Shown here piece by piece: positions 28,701 through 36,697 of a stretch of 64,000 nucleotides of DNA. Source of the DNA: Psychrobacter sp. JCM 18900 (GTDB lineage Bacteria; Pseudomonadota; Gammaproteobacteria; Pseudomonadales; Moraxellaceae). How positions within the stretch are numbered: position 1 is the stretch's first letter; every line of letters begins with the position of its first letter. The notes beneath the pieces were generated by a model. That model was given only the letters and a program-made list of their open reading frames with translations. It made no database searches and was not told the origin of the DNA. A program made the position numbers and the translations under genes. The DNA lies in assembly GCF_904846625.1 (NCBI RefSeq), contig NZ_CAJHBL010000002.1, forward strand, positions 372,001 to 436,000, in the 5' to 3' direction.

Positions 28701-28765
28701 TGTGGCAATTAGATAGTAATGCTGCTACGCAAATTTATATCGATACTGATATTACTGTCATCTAA
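22742..28765 (+). CDS. Giant Bap/LapA-type repetitive adhesin secreted by type I system
   Basis: A 2007-residue acidic surface protein. Residues 1-175 match the BapA prefix-like domain, with the hydrophobic/glycine stretch FAALPWLLGLAGVGVAAAALGGGGGDDND. Then come Ig-like repeats of two kinds: three about 100-residue units with GNGDALITADEI-type openings, and VDTIAPG units of which two (residues about 715-841 and 842-968) look identical. Residues about 970-1735 hold three larger modules, each ending in a cadherin/VCBS-like block (EGEYGTLTINxDGSYxY). A type I secretion target domain follows (DTWSDFSAQQGDQIDITGLL near 1783), then an unusual 145-residue tail. Its export genes lie immediately downstream. 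The role is probably cell-surface attachment and biofilm formation. Few cysteines are seen, as usual for this class. Confidence 0.9.
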   Translation: MNTIIVKVNNKVETVAEHTVVLKDETPTVIKAVNRTNYELLDTTVNRAPNNVVTKRVDKNLHISFENDGQGPDLIIEGFYDNADSALIGIAEDGSYYYYLPDTGDVTDYVTELQMGEAQSQSLAGDSQISPWWVGATEAEGFAALPWLLGLAGVGVAAAALGGGGGDDNDSAPVDTTAPDAPTDIYVGNDDAFINAAEIDDNGKVDVIIGLPDNASVGDIITVNGIKQKLTNDDIENKNVTVKINAPAEGEALDVTASITDAAGNESDELSETVGIVDTIAPGEQEDADPVAPVVALSDDEAGGVSASEFENGVQVNVTLPLGTVAGDTVTLTVTPDGGVPITVDYEVTEDDLDASIGNGVAIVTIQNNIEDGITADGDYSVTAVVTDVAGNSSMTSESVNFTVDTAPPGAPNIAIGNGDALITADEIRDSQVTISIGLPDNASVGDTVTVNGVDQQLTNNDIANSTATVTIDAPLEGQSLQVTASITDVAGNKSTAVTVSATRDTDDAPEAPDGVAIGNGDTFITADEIAGNQVDVIVDLPESSSVGYTVIVNGVEKVLTNDDIEAGNVGVEIPAPEEGAALEVSVKIEDTAGNVSPTVTANAVRDTTAPDTPLAAPVITDNVDGNGDPLDPAETIANQGITNDNTPGVVIPDSELANGTPTLLVDGVVVPATLVGNTLTPNTPLADDTYAISYTITDAAGNVSDASSVTTITVDTIAPGQQDDADQVAPIVALSADEAGGVSASELADGVQTQVTLPTGTVAGDTVTLTVTLPDNSTITVDYELTPADIASNSTNGFAVVTIPNTEEDGITADGDYSVTAVVTDVAGNSSVTSESIDFTVDTIAPGQQDDADQVAPIVALSADEAGGVSASELADGVQTQVTLPTGTVAGDTVTLTVTLPDNSTITVDYELTPADIASNSTNGFAVVTIPNTEEDGITADGDYSVTAVVTDVAGNSSVTSESIDFTVDTNEIIAAADNFVDFQLTATPLETENLTPSDLNKTGFTVVNVGLGPVLNAGVLDDVIANSVILEVGEDQVREVRVQGAALGVQVLSTIDLSLYKLNESTNEWELQEVKEDWVVSYLLGGASQETDFSLDEGEWLFVMSSGEGVSALTNYTLNFLSDTVLDYSQATAVSGSITGNVLDDVDASFGYDELPTNATVTSITSVNGEKPLVEGEETIQGEYGTLTIFSDGSYEYEVDSSFRGPYGSEDSFTYTVTSPDGNSSSADLTIQLNILPVDNQVKIDESLVVDIVPSVVFDTTDSTIVDASGFSIANIGILGPILDAAALSGSGVMQFAVGDNQVRELTFRGDGFSLVGVDVDYDLAVYRQDESTGNFVQVHLEDNWFTAVGPLNLPVLGQGNGSLELQFGEGEYRAVLIAGDGLSVIEGTNLAITSDKLSDYDNPSTFEGSIAGKDATEDTGIVLLKVDDQIMESNGATVVQGEYGSLTINIDGTYDYTVAKPTDAGPDWVPPYGEVESFNLVTKDANGLVAVDTLNIKISTHTAVDDFNNVTVQESNVISTIKYEEEDGLFTSINNPYSKTFTVAEHDAAAPVEVEATASSLNALGSKITITYTLLNTTTNELFTESVEGGTTNASLSSSLPDLPAGDYVLTITTSRGSLQSIDFNATVIHSEDYTSTVVSAVTGSLIDGNDNDQGRDNISTLKVDGKSVFVSDPNQGAESIDIEGLYGTLTVNKNGSYSYLPNGESFGIERFTYETTSVTGDKETATLELNVGKGITASEFADIAVSSAANDSFVMGTGADTLVFDNLNGINGGNGNNGVDTWSDFSAQQGDQIDITGLLDGNQTLGNIGDYLKYESGTLMVDRNGNAEFEAMLEVDANDLDDLLGSINWGAEAGGRVNLIGTNGDDVVDIAYNISDVSLINLGDGVDAINLTGAGQTLSLSDIFQTEVLDIGGTGANALLVQAADIANSGTSDPIYVKGNSDDTVDLGGVGADLSDTDGANSPSVWIDSGTDVTDTNGQVYNVWQLDSNAATQIYIDTDITVI
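24884..25645 (+). repeat. Perfect-looking 381-bp tandem duplication in the adhesin
   Basis: Units 24884-25264 and 25265-25645 are each 381 bases (127 codons), from GTAGACACCATCGCCCC to GACTTCACG. Their translations are the same and the nucleotides appear identical by eye. A diverged relative precedes them near 23570-23950. Near-identity points to recent duplication or gene conversion, and copy number may vary between strains. Confidence 0.9.
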
Positions 28766-29126
28766 TATTGTCTGATTATCTTTTAATATAGAAAACGCTT
28801 CCAAAACGGAGGCGTTTTTCGCACTATTCACTTAATTAATTTTAAATATGAGATCAATGAAAAAATAGATTTTATGGGTGTTTCTATCGTGAGTTGCCCG
28901 TCCTTTTAGGGTAGCAGTTTACTCAAGAAGTTTTTTATTCAGTGTTATGCCAATGACGATGACTAAATAAACTTCCGTTATGCACAATTCTACTCCGTAG
29001 AGTACATTAGACTTTATTTAAATTATTATCTTATTGCCTTATAAGGTAAGTTTTAGTAAGGTTTAGTGCATAAAAGATCAACATTTATTCAAAAAACATT
29101 CATAGAGCTGATCACTGAAAAATAAT
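28766..29126. other. Intergenic region between adhesin and tolC-like gene
   Basis: It holds the adhesin terminator at its start and otherwise AT-rich sequence with no gene. A promoter for the secretion genes is expected here because the terminator separates them from the adhesin; TTATCTTATTGCC...TAAGGT near 29020-29060 is AT-rich but no site is convincing. Confidence 0.5.
28791..28820 (+). terminator. Intrinsic terminator of the adhesin gene
   Basis: The stem AAACGCTTCC/GGAGGCGTTT, with one G-T pair and an AAAAC loop, is followed by TTTTC. It lies about 25 bases after the stop. Confidence 0.8.
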
Positions 29127-30665
29127 ATGAAAAATTCGTCAAATCGTAAGCAGTCACTTCGTAGTATTTCAGTGCGCCATTTTATGACCGCTTTGGCGAC
29201 TGGTATATGTTTTACCATGACTTCACACGCAGTAGTAGCAGATTTCCAAATCAATAGCCTAGTGGCGCAGGCAATTCAAACGCATCCTTTAGTAGGGTCG
29301 GCTCGAGCGAGTCAACAAGCAACTACCGAAGGAATTAATGCGGCCAAATTAAACCTTTTACCAACGCCAAGCGTAAGCTCAGGTTACGATAGAGACAATG
29401 ATTTCGTCTCAGAGGTGACCATTCGCCAGCCCCTATGGACAGGGGGTAAGCTCACCGCAGATGTCAATCAAGCCATATTCGATGATAAAGCTGCTGTAGA
29501 GTATATCTACGAGCAGCAAAACCTAGTGGCCAAAACAACGATTGATGCTTGGCAAAGCTATATCCAAGCCGTCGCTACACAAAGCGTCCATGTGGAGAAT
29601 TTAAAAGAGCTGAATGATTTTGAAGCCATGATGCAGCGACGCGTTGGTCAAGGTGTATCGGCTCGTATTGAGCTTGATCTGGTGACTAACCGCATCCTAC
29701 AAGAGCAAACATCTTATCAAGCGGCAGTTGAGCAGCAACGTATCGCCGCTGCTAGGCTAGAACAAATCATTGGTCAACCATTGTCTCAGATGAGTGTCAC
29801 GAGCATACCGAATCTTAAGGTGTTGGTAAATCAAGCCAAGCAGCAATCCGTTGACTTTGAAAGAATGGCATTTGATAGAGCTGGATTTTACAATCCTACC
29901 GTTGTAAAAGAGCACTTCCAAATTGAATCCGCTAAGCAAGGTGTCGAATCACAGCAAGCCGCTCGTTACCCAACCATCTATGCCCAATATGAGCATGCTT
30001 ACTATCATGAGGATAACGAAAACGATGGTAAGTTCTCTGTAGGGTTGAGCTATGCACCAGGTGCTGGATTTTCCAATTTTGCGCTAGCACGAGCTTCACA
30101 GGCAGAGGTCAACAGCCTAGTGCAAAACCAAGAAGCTGCACGCCGTAATGTTATCGAAAACATTCAAGTACAGTATCAGCAGTTTGTCAGTGCCAAAGAC
30201 CGAGAAACCTCGTTGGTCGCTGCTGTAGCAGGGGCACAAATTGTGGTCAGCTCTTATCGCCGGCAATTCATCGCAGGACGCAAGTCATGGCTTGAAGTAC
30301 TAAACGCTGTCCGTGAGCATAACGATTATCAAGTCCAGCTGGTACAAACTCGCTCAGAAATGTTGGGTGCATTTTATAGACTACAAGTAGATTTTGGCAT
30401 TATGCAGTGGCAGCAGTTCTCTCATAATCGTGACCCAGTGACTTTGTTTAGCCCAGCCAACTCTGTCAAGCAATGGCTCAATAAGCAAGACAGAAACAGC
30501 GCTAGCAGTCATTTCGGTTATGGAAACAACGCAGCAGAAGAATATATCGATATTAAGCTGCCCGAGACGGCAGAGCAAAGCTTGAACAATGGTGAGTATC
30601 TCATGTTAAATGATGATTACAGTATTACGCCGATAACTGATCAAGAGAATATGACAAATAAGTAA
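29127..30665 (+). CDS. TolC-family outer-membrane channel of the type I secretion system (LapE-like)
   Basis: A 512-residue outer-membrane efflux protein with a signal peptide (MTALATGICFTMTSHAVVA region). Two OEP repeats are visible, with long helices such as VEQQRIAAARLEQIIGQPL, and the RQFIAGRKSWLEVLNAVREHNDYQVQLVQTRSEMLGAFYRLQ block diagnostic of TolC proteins of adhesin exporters. It forms the outer-membrane exit duct for the adhesin. The C-terminal 90 residues are a hydrophilic extension with no clear domain. The ABC gene follows after 74 bases. Confidence 0.9.
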   Translation: MKNSSNRKQSLRSISVRHFMTALATGICFTMTSHAVVADFQINSLVAQAIQTHPLVGSARASQQATTEGINAAKLNLLPTPSVSSGYDRDNDFVSEVTIRQPLWTGGKLTADVNQAIFDDKAAVEYIYEQQNLVAKTTIDAWQSYIQAVATQSVHVENLKELNDFEAMMQRRVGQGVSARIELDLVTNRILQEQTSYQAAVEQQRIAAARLEQIIGQPLSQMSVTSIPNLKVLVNQAKQQSVDFERMAFDRAGFYNPTVVKEHFQIESAKQGVESQQAARYPTIYAQYEHAYYHEDNENDGKFSVGLSYAPGAGFSNFALARASQAEVNSLVQNQEAARRNVIENIQVQYQQFVSAKDRETSLVAAVAGAQIVVSSYRRQFIAGRKSWLEVLNAVREHNDYQVQLVQTRSEMLGAFYRLQVDFGIMQWQQFSHNRDPVTLFSPANSVKQWLNKQDRNSASSHFGYGNNAAEEYIDIKLPETAEQSLNNGEYLMLNDDYSITPITDQENMTNK

Positions 30666-30739
30666 ATCAGAAAGTCATATAAATAGGCGTAAATTATCCT
30701 ACATACGCAACCATCTAAAATATTAAATAAGCGATTAAT

Positions 30740-33064
30740 ATGAGTGCACAATTACAAAAGACACCGTCTCAGTCTGTTGACCACCATGAGCTGCAACACT
30801 CAGAGCAGGTTGATCTGACCGAAACGCTGACTGATGCGATTAAGCATTTACTCGGACAGCAAGGCTATCCAGTAGACAATATACGGCTCCATGATGTCGT
30901 CAAACGTCATAGTGAGCAGTCGGACAGACAAGGTCAAAGTATTCATGAGTTAGGCGGTGTCATTGCAGTATTACAAGGCATTGGCATAACCGATACACCA
31001 GAAATACTAGAGCACCCTGATGCCGCTTTTTTGCCCTTACTAGCGTATCGAACGGATTTAGGTTGGGGTGTGATTGATAGCCAAACGCCGCAAAAAAGCT
31101 GGAACTTTAGACAAGCAAACCAGCAGGTACATACGCGTACCGAAGAATTGACTTTGGTCATGCGTATTCGTCTAAAAGAAGATCATATTAAGCAGCGAAA
31201 GGCCTCATTTTCTGATCTATTAAAGTCTGATTTGGGTAATTATAAAGGTATTTTAGCTGAAGCCGTTATCGCCACTTTTCTGATTAACATGCTGGCATTA
31301 GCCGTTTCTCTGTTTTCTATGCAGGTTTATGACCGTGTCATACCAACGCGTAGTGAATACACGCTAATCATTTTAGCCAGTGGCGTCTTCTTAGTGATCA
31401 TGTTTGAAGCGTTTATGAAATTTTCTCGCTCAAGAATCATGGATAAGGTCGTCGTCGGTCTAGACCAGTATCTATCTCGAGAAGTATTCCAACGTCTACT
31501 CAAAGTACGTATCGACCAAATGCCGGGGTCAGTTGGCTCTATGGCAGCACAATTACGTGGTTATGAGCAGGTACGTAGCTTTTTTACGGCGAGCACGCTT
31601 TTTGGTTTAGTCGATTTGCCCATGACCATTATTTTTATCAGCTTAGTGGCTTTTATTGGCTCACCATTAGTCGCTGTTGTGCCAGTAATAGCGGCAGTAA
31701 TTGCAATTACGATGGGGCTAATTGCACGCAAACGCATCGATGCCATTGCATCAGAGGGCGCGACTGCTTCTTATTATAAGACAGGTCTGTTAGTAGAAGC
31801 TGTGGAAGGCGTCGAGACAATAAAAGCTGGGGCAGGCAGCTGGAAGTTTCTCTCGCGTTGGTTGGACGTGATGGATGTCACCATCAAAAACGACTTGGAT
31901 ATGAAGCATGCCAATGACAACTTAACGTATTTTACGCAGATGCTACAGCAAGTAAGCTACGTTGGTATCGTGATAGTCGGGTCATTTGTCGTTATGCAAG
32001 GTGATATGACAATGGGCGGACTGATTGCCTGCTCGATACTTGGTGGTAGAGTGTTGGCGCCTGTTATGGCGATACCCAATCTGCTAGTACAGTATGCTCA
32101 TGCCAAAGCCGCCAAAATGAATATCGAGAGTCTGTTTGCACTAGAGCAAGACAACCAAGGCGTTGCATATCCATTATCGCCTACGCATATAAAAGGCGCG
32201 TATCAGTGCGATGGATTGTCGTTCAATTACCAAGGCAACGATCGACCAGCCATTACGGTTCCGCAACTATCGATTAAACCAGGAGAGCGTATAGCGATAC
32301 TTGGGCCTATTGGCTCAGGTAAATCTACCTTGCTTAAGGTGCTAGCAGGACTGTATGCACCAACGGAAGGGCGCGTGTTGTTAGACGGACTTGATATACA
32401 TCAGATCAGCCGTGAGACACTTAGTGAGCGCTTGGGTTATCTGCAACAAGATCATCGATTGTTCCAAGGAACCCTGCGTGAGAACCTATTAATCGGTATG
32501 GCAGCGCCCAATGATGATGTCCTTCAAGAGACTTTAAACAGGACAGGGCTAATCAACTTAGTATCTAGTCATTCAAGTGGTCTTGACCTACCGATCAGTG
32601 AAGGCGGTAAAGGACTATCGGGCGGACAAAAGCAACTGGTAGCATTTACCCGTTTATTATTGACCAAACCTGATGTGTTTTTGCTAGATGAACCAACAGC
32701 TTCTATGGATAACCGACAAGAGCAGCGCTGCCTACAAGTGCTACGTCAGGAGTTGACGCAAGGGCAAACGTTTATTGTATCTACCCACAAGACAGCATTG
32801 CTAGACTTGGTAGATCGGCTAATCATTATGGATAACCAGCGTATTATTATCGATGGTCCAAAACAAGCTGTACTTGATGAGCTCAGAAAAAACGATCAAG
32901 CAAAAAATAAAACCACCGTGCAGCAAAAAGGTAAAATAGTTAACAAAGCTAATCAACCGTCAAAAGAAGGTGCCGACGAAAATAAGCCTGCTACCTCTAG
33001 AGTTAGAAATATCAGTGTAAAACCCATCAGTGCTCAACATTCAACAGACGATCAAGGGAAGTAG
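30740..33064 (+). CDS. Type I secretion ABC transporter, ATPase/permease (LapB-like)
   Basis: A 774-residue exporter. The N-terminal 140 residues are a degenerate C39-like domain with no recognisable catalytic cysteine, as in LapB/HlyB-class exporters of large adhesins. Six membrane helices follow from about 170 (ILAEAVIATFLINMLALAVSLFSMQVYDRVIPT). The ATPase has Walker A LGPIGSGKSTLLK, LSGGQ in KGLSGGQKQLVAF, and Walker B VFLLDEPTASMD. A 50-residue Lys/Asn-rich C-terminal tail is unusual. It pairs with the adjacent membrane-fusion protein (2-base gap). Confidence 0.92.
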   Translation: MSAQLQKTPSQSVDHHELQHSEQVDLTETLTDAIKHLLGQQGYPVDNIRLHDVVKRHSEQSDRQGQSIHELGGVIAVLQGIGITDTPEILEHPDAAFLPLLAYRTDLGWGVIDSQTPQKSWNFRQANQQVHTRTEELTLVMRIRLKEDHIKQRKASFSDLLKSDLGNYKGILAEAVIATFLINMLALAVSLFSMQVYDRVIPTRSEYTLIILASGVFLVIMFEAFMKFSRSRIMDKVVVGLDQYLSREVFQRLLKVRIDQMPGSVGSMAAQLRGYEQVRSFFTASTLFGLVDLPMTIIFISLVAFIGSPLVAVVPVIAAVIAITMGLIARKRIDAIASEGATASYYKTGLLVEAVEGVETIKAGAGSWKFLSRWLDVMDVTIKNDLDMKHANDNLTYFTQMLQQVSYVGIVIVGSFVVMQGDMTMGGLIACSILGGRVLAPVMAIPNLLVQYAHAKAAKMNIESLFALEQDNQGVAYPLSPTHIKGAYQCDGLSFNYQGNDRPAITVPQLSIKPGERIAILGPIGSGKSTLLKVLAGLYAPTEGRVLLDGLDIHQISRETLSERLGYLQQDHRLFQGTLRENLLIGMAAPNDDVLQETLNRTGLINLVSSHSSGLDLPISEGGKGLSGGQKQLVAFTRLLLTKPDVFLLDEPTASMDNRQEQRCLQVLRQELTQGQTFIVSTHKTALLDLVDRLIIMDNQRIIIDGPKQAVLDELRKNDQAKNKTTVQQKGKIVNKANQPSKEGADENKPATSRVRNISVKPISAQHSTDDQGK

Positions 33065-33066
33065 GC

Positions 33067-34236
33067 ATGTCAGAGTATAAGTACACACCCACTAAACCAC
33101 AGGTTAATCGTTCAAGGTTGAGTATTTGGATAGCATTAATCGGGATCGTCACTTTAATTGTCTGGGCCTCATTTGCCAAGATTGACCAAGTGACCCGTGC
33201 GCAAGCAACGGTAATCGCCAGTGCTCGAACGCAAGAAATCCAAGCGTCAGAAGGCGGCGTATTGACTCAGTTGGCTGTCACAGAAGGTGAAGAGGTTAAG
33301 GCAGGTCAGTTATTGGTAGTGTTGGAGGAAGAACGTGCTAAAGCGGCTGTTGATAATTCTGCTTCTAAAACAGCTGCATTGACTGCTAAGCTAGCAAGAC
33401 TAAATGCTGAAATTTTTGAAAAACCGTTGGTATTTCCTAAAGGGGTACAGGACTATCCTGAGTACGTGCAAAACCAAAGGGCGCTATATAACAGACGTCG
33501 TCAAGCCATCAATGAAGAAGTATCTTCCCTTGAAAAAATGCTAGTGCTGGCACGTCAAGAGTTGCGTATGAACGAGCCTTTATTAAAGTATGGCGATGTG
33601 AGTCAGGCTGATGTTATCAAGCTCAGTCGTCAAGTTGCTGATATCGAAGCGCAGATTAATAACAAGCGCAATAAGTACTTTGAAGAAGCACAGGCTGAAA
33701 TGACCAAGGCTCAAGAAGAGTTAGATACAGAGCTTGAGCAATTGCGAGATCGGGCGCAAGTACTTGAAGAGAAACGTTTGATGGCTCCCACAGAAGGTAA
33801 AATTAAAAACATCAATGTGACCACTATTGGCGGTGTCGTCAAGCCCGGCGAGGTCATCATGCAGATTCTACCGACCAGTAGTGACTTGGTTATAGATGCC
33901 AAGGTCAGTCCTGCTGATATTGCTTATGTCAAAGAAGGTCAAGAAGCGACGGTTAAGCTCGATGCTTATGATTACTCTATCTTTGGAGCCATGAAAGGGA
34001 CAGTCAACTATATCAGTCCAGATACGCTAATGGAGCAAACACCTAAAGGCGAAGAGCCTTACTACCGTGTATTAATTGTGATTAATGGTGCTGAGTTTAA
34101 GGGGCGCGGTGATGAGATTGTCATCAAACCTGGTATGACAGCTTCTGTCGATATTAAAGCGATGGAGCGTACGGTATTGTCTTATTTGACTAAGCCAATT
34201 ACTAAAACCTTATCAGAAGGTTTGGGTGAGCGCTAA
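33067..34236 (+). CDS. HlyD-family membrane fusion protein (LapC-like)
   Basis: A 389-residue periplasmic adaptor: a cytoplasmic start, one membrane helix (LSIWIALIGIVTLIVWASF), a biotinyl/lipoyl-like hairpin (IQASEGGVLTQLAVTEGEEVKAGQLLVVLE), a long coiled coil about residues 130-240, and the C-terminal HlyD barrel (IKPGMTASVDIKAMERTVLSYLTKPI). It links the ABC exporter to the TolC-like channel. The gene ends at a strong bidirectional terminator. Confidence 0.93.
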   Translation: MSEYKYTPTKPQVNRSRLSIWIALIGIVTLIVWASFAKIDQVTRAQATVIASARTQEIQASEGGVLTQLAVTEGEEVKAGQLLVVLEEERAKAAVDNSASKTAALTAKLARLNAEIFEKPLVFPKGVQDYPEYVQNQRALYNRRRQAINEEVSSLEKMLVLARQELRMNEPLLKYGDVSQADVIKLSRQVADIEAQINNKRNKYFEEAQAEMTKAQEELDTELEQLRDRAQVLEEKRLMAPTEGKIKNINVTTIGGVVKPGEVIMQILPTSSDLVIDAKVSPADIAYVKEGQEATVKLDAYDYSIFGAMKGTVNYISPDTLMEQTPKGEEPYYRVLIVINGAEFKGRGDEIVIKPGMTASVDIKAMERTVLSYLTKPITKTLSEGLGER

Positions 34237-34270
34237 CAGTTTAATATTGAGTATTTATTGATAAGATAAT

Positions 34271-34300
34271 AAAAACCCCAGTTAATCGCTGGGTTTTTTT
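34271..34300. terminator. Bidirectional terminator between hlyD-like and TonB-like genes
   Basis: ACCCCAG-TTAATCG-CTGGGT is flanked by A5 upstream and T7 downstream, so it can end transcription from both converging genes. Confidence 0.9.
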
Positions 34301-34350
34301 ATATAGAGGTATTGAGTCTAATTGTGCTACTGCTTATCACTCTTATATTC

Positions 34351-35085
34351 TTAGTTAGAATTTTCAGGAAGTCTTTGGCTAGTCGTCTCTTTTCTTAACT
34401 GTTGTTGCTCATCAATTTTCTGCTGATTGCGCTTTTTAACTTCGTTGATAGCCGCACTCAATTGATCATTTATTGCTTCCACTTCAGATTTTGCTGAAAG
34501 ATAGTCTTTATCTATTTTGACATTACTTTTTTGAGCAGGGACGTCTATATCCAGCAAGCTTGCATTGTTTTTAATTTCTTCTAATTTATCATCAGTGTTC
34601 GCAACTATAGACTGGGTATTGCTAACTGTTTGAGCATTTGGTGTCCTGTCCTTTTGCGGAGGAGTTTTGTTTGCTTGAGGTGATTCTATCGATGTAGAAG
34701 CTGGTTTTTTGGGCTTATTATCGATGTTATTGGCAGTTGAAGAAGTGGGTGCTTTTCTGCTTTCCACGTTGGCTGTTTGCTCATCACTACTTGTTAGCTG
34801 AGATGCTTCAGGCTCATTACCAATCTCAGATTTTTTATTGACCGTGTCTTCTATATTGTCGTTAGTGTCATTAGATGTCTTAGTGCTGGTGACAGTAGTG
34901 GTATAGACTTTTTCAGGTAGATCTACATTGTTGATAAGAGCAGGTTCAGTCGTGTTCGTTTGGCTATCAGCTACTTCTACTGAATCCGTCTGATGAGTGT
35001 TGAGATAGAAAACAAAGAAAACCCCAACATGTACTAATACTGCAAGGCACAACGCCCAAAACCATTTTTCGAGGAACTTCATCAT
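34351..35085 (-). CDS. Single-pass membrane protein with TonB/TolA-like N-terminus, hypothetical
   Basis: A 244-residue protein I do not recognise as a named family. One N-terminal membrane helix (FWALCLAVLVHVGVFFVFYL) contains a histidine, as in TonB-like energy transducers. A long Ser/Thr/Asn/Pro-rich low-complexity stalk (about 30-165) follows, then a charged helical C-terminus rich in Glu, Lys, Gln and Arg, probably a coiled coil. No TonB C-terminal domain is visible. It would sit in the inner membrane with a periplasmic stalk. It is convergent with the secretion genes; co-function with them is unproven. Confidence 0.6.
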   Translation of the reverse strand: MMKFLEKWFWALCLAVLVHVGVFFVFYLNTHQTDSVEVADSQTNTTEPALINNVDLPEKVYTTTVTSTKTSNDTNDNIEDTVNKKSEIGNEPEASQLTSSDEQTANVESRKAPTSSTANNIDNKPKKPASTSIESPQANKTPPQKDRTPNAQTVSNTQSIVANTDDKLEEIKNNASLLDIDVPAQKSNVKIDKDYLSAKSEVEAINDQLSAAINEVKKRNQQKIDEQQQLRKETTSQRLPENSN

Positions 35086-35172
35086 TATATGGCTTTACCT
35101 TTATCATATTAGTACACGTGCGACACACCTTGAGGTTATCAAGTAATTAGGATTGTTGGTAGAGAGAATAGG

Positions 35173-36165
35173 CTAAGCCTGTTTAATATTATCTTTAATT
35201 TCAGAGTCTCTATTTCCAGAGTCATTGCTCTCAAAGTCAGCCAGCATTTCTGTGATAAGTTGATCCTTTTGATGCCATATTTGCTCTACCCAATCAAACA
35301 TTTGCGCTTTTATCGCTTCATCTGTTTCGTAACCGCCGTTTTTGATCGCAGTAAACAGATCTTCGGGTATCTCAATATGTCGCACATCGACGCCTAGACG
35401 TTTGATATTGCCTTTCCATAGATCGCTATAAGTGGGTACACCGTCTGGGTAGACAATCGTCATGTCCAAAATCCCATCGATCTCTTCCCCTAAGGCACTC
35501 ATAGCCAGTGATAACCCGCCAGCGCGTGGTTTAAGTAAATGCGTATATGGGGATTCTTGCTTATCGTGTTTGCTAGGGGTAAAGCGAGTCCCTTCTAGAT
35601 AGTTCAATAGCGTAAAAGGCTTGTCCTTGAGCAACGCACACGCTCGTTTCGCTTCTTCGATATCCTTACCCTTTAGAGCAGGGTTTTTGGCTATGGCTTC
35701 TTTGGAATGTCGACGCATCATAGGAAAGTCGAGAAAGTAGAAAGCCTGACCAATGACAGGGATGTATATGAGCTCAAACTTGGTAAAAAAGCGCGTCAAT
35801 GGTAAACGTTTTTCGCTAATATATTGCACGATACTGGTATCAACCCATGACTGATGATTGCTCACCAGTAGATACTTACCGTTGGTATGCACATCATCAG
35901 GTAAGTTAATGCGCCAGTCTTTGCGCGGTAATACGTTATCGATCAATGCATTGTTACTATTGATCCAATAGTTCGTCACATCGATAACGGCTTTGTCAGC
36001 GATGGCAGCACCCGTAATAGCCTTGGTAGCACCCATTACCCATACAGGTAAACCAGCTAACATACTATTAAAAGTGATAACGCTGGTTGCTGTCGTCAGT
36101 GAGGCAGCTTTGCCCAATTTTGGAGCGCGTTCATGTAGTTTTTGAACGATTGATTTCAATCGCAT
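35173..36165 (-). CDS. PlsC-family acyltransferase (YihG-like lysophospholipid acyltransferase)
   Basis: A 330-residue membrane-associated acyltransferase. The catalytic H-x4-D motif is NHQSWVDTS near residue 103, and the substrate-binding EGTRFTPSKH is present further on, as in YihG-type 1-acylglycerol-3-phosphate acyltransferases. A hydrophobic segment near the N-terminus (TTATSVITFNSMLAGLPVWVMG) anchors it. It probably tunes phospholipid acyl composition, which would suit a cold-adapted organism; that link is inference. It lies 87 bases upstream of the TonB-like gene on the same strand. Confidence 0.85.
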   Translation of the reverse strand: MRLKSIVQKLHERAPKLGKAASLTTATSVITFNSMLAGLPVWVMGATKAITGAAIADKAVIDVTNYWINSNNALIDNVLPRKDWRINLPDDVHTNGKYLLVSNHQSWVDTSIVQYISEKRLPLTRFFTKFELIYIPVIGQAFYFLDFPMMRRHSKEAIAKNPALKGKDIEEAKRACALLKDKPFTLLNYLEGTRFTPSKHDKQESPYTHLLKPRAGGLSLAMSALGEEIDGILDMTIVYPDGVPTYSDLWKGNIKRLGVDVRHIEIPEDLFTAIKNGGYETDEAIKAQMFDWVEQIWHQKDQLITEMLADFESNDSGNRDSEIKDNIKQA

Positions 36166-36697
36166 ATCGAATCCTTTTACTCATACCTATGATGAGATAT
36201 TGATAATGTTGCTGCATGATTTTAGCAGAAATCAATCTCAGTGTACGAGTGTTAACAACAAATAATAAACAGCATTTATAAATCAGAACGTACAATCGTA
36301 TCAAGATTTAGCCGAAACGAAAGACAAATCAAACCATAAAAACAGTCTGTTTTATCTATAAAAATAAATCGATAAAAGAAGAAATAGAGATTACTTAAAA
36401 GGGAAAGTGGTTGTAGTTGATATTTCGAGCTCAAATATAGCTCTTATATGTTGGCTAGTCTATGAGTTTCGTTTAGAACCTCTTTTTATAGATTGACCTT
36501 ACTACTCAAACATTAGTACTGAGCAAATACTAATGAACTTAGAGATGAAGCGACTGCGTTTGATAGCAGTTAAGTTATCAATAAACAAAAAAAGGGCGTA
36601 TCAAGAATTATCTCGATACGCCCTCTATAATTTAACTGGTTAGATATTGATCAGCTAAATAATCGAGTGAATCAACACTCTATATCTACTATATCAA
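36166..36697. other. Intergenic region with inverted repeat and terminator
   Basis: No gene is seen. It contains the promoter side of the acyltransferase gene, an inverted repeat CATTAGTA-N9-TACTAATG at 36511-36535, and the peroxiredoxin terminator. The rest is AT-rich with no recognised motif. Confidence 0.55.
36594..36623 (-). terminator. Intrinsic terminator of the peroxiredoxin gene
   Basis: The stem GGGCGTATC/GATACGCCC with a 12-base loop is followed on the minus strand by T7. It lies 75 bases after the gene's stop. The arms recall the MITE end GGGCGTGTC, so the terminator might derive from such an end. Confidence 0.82.
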
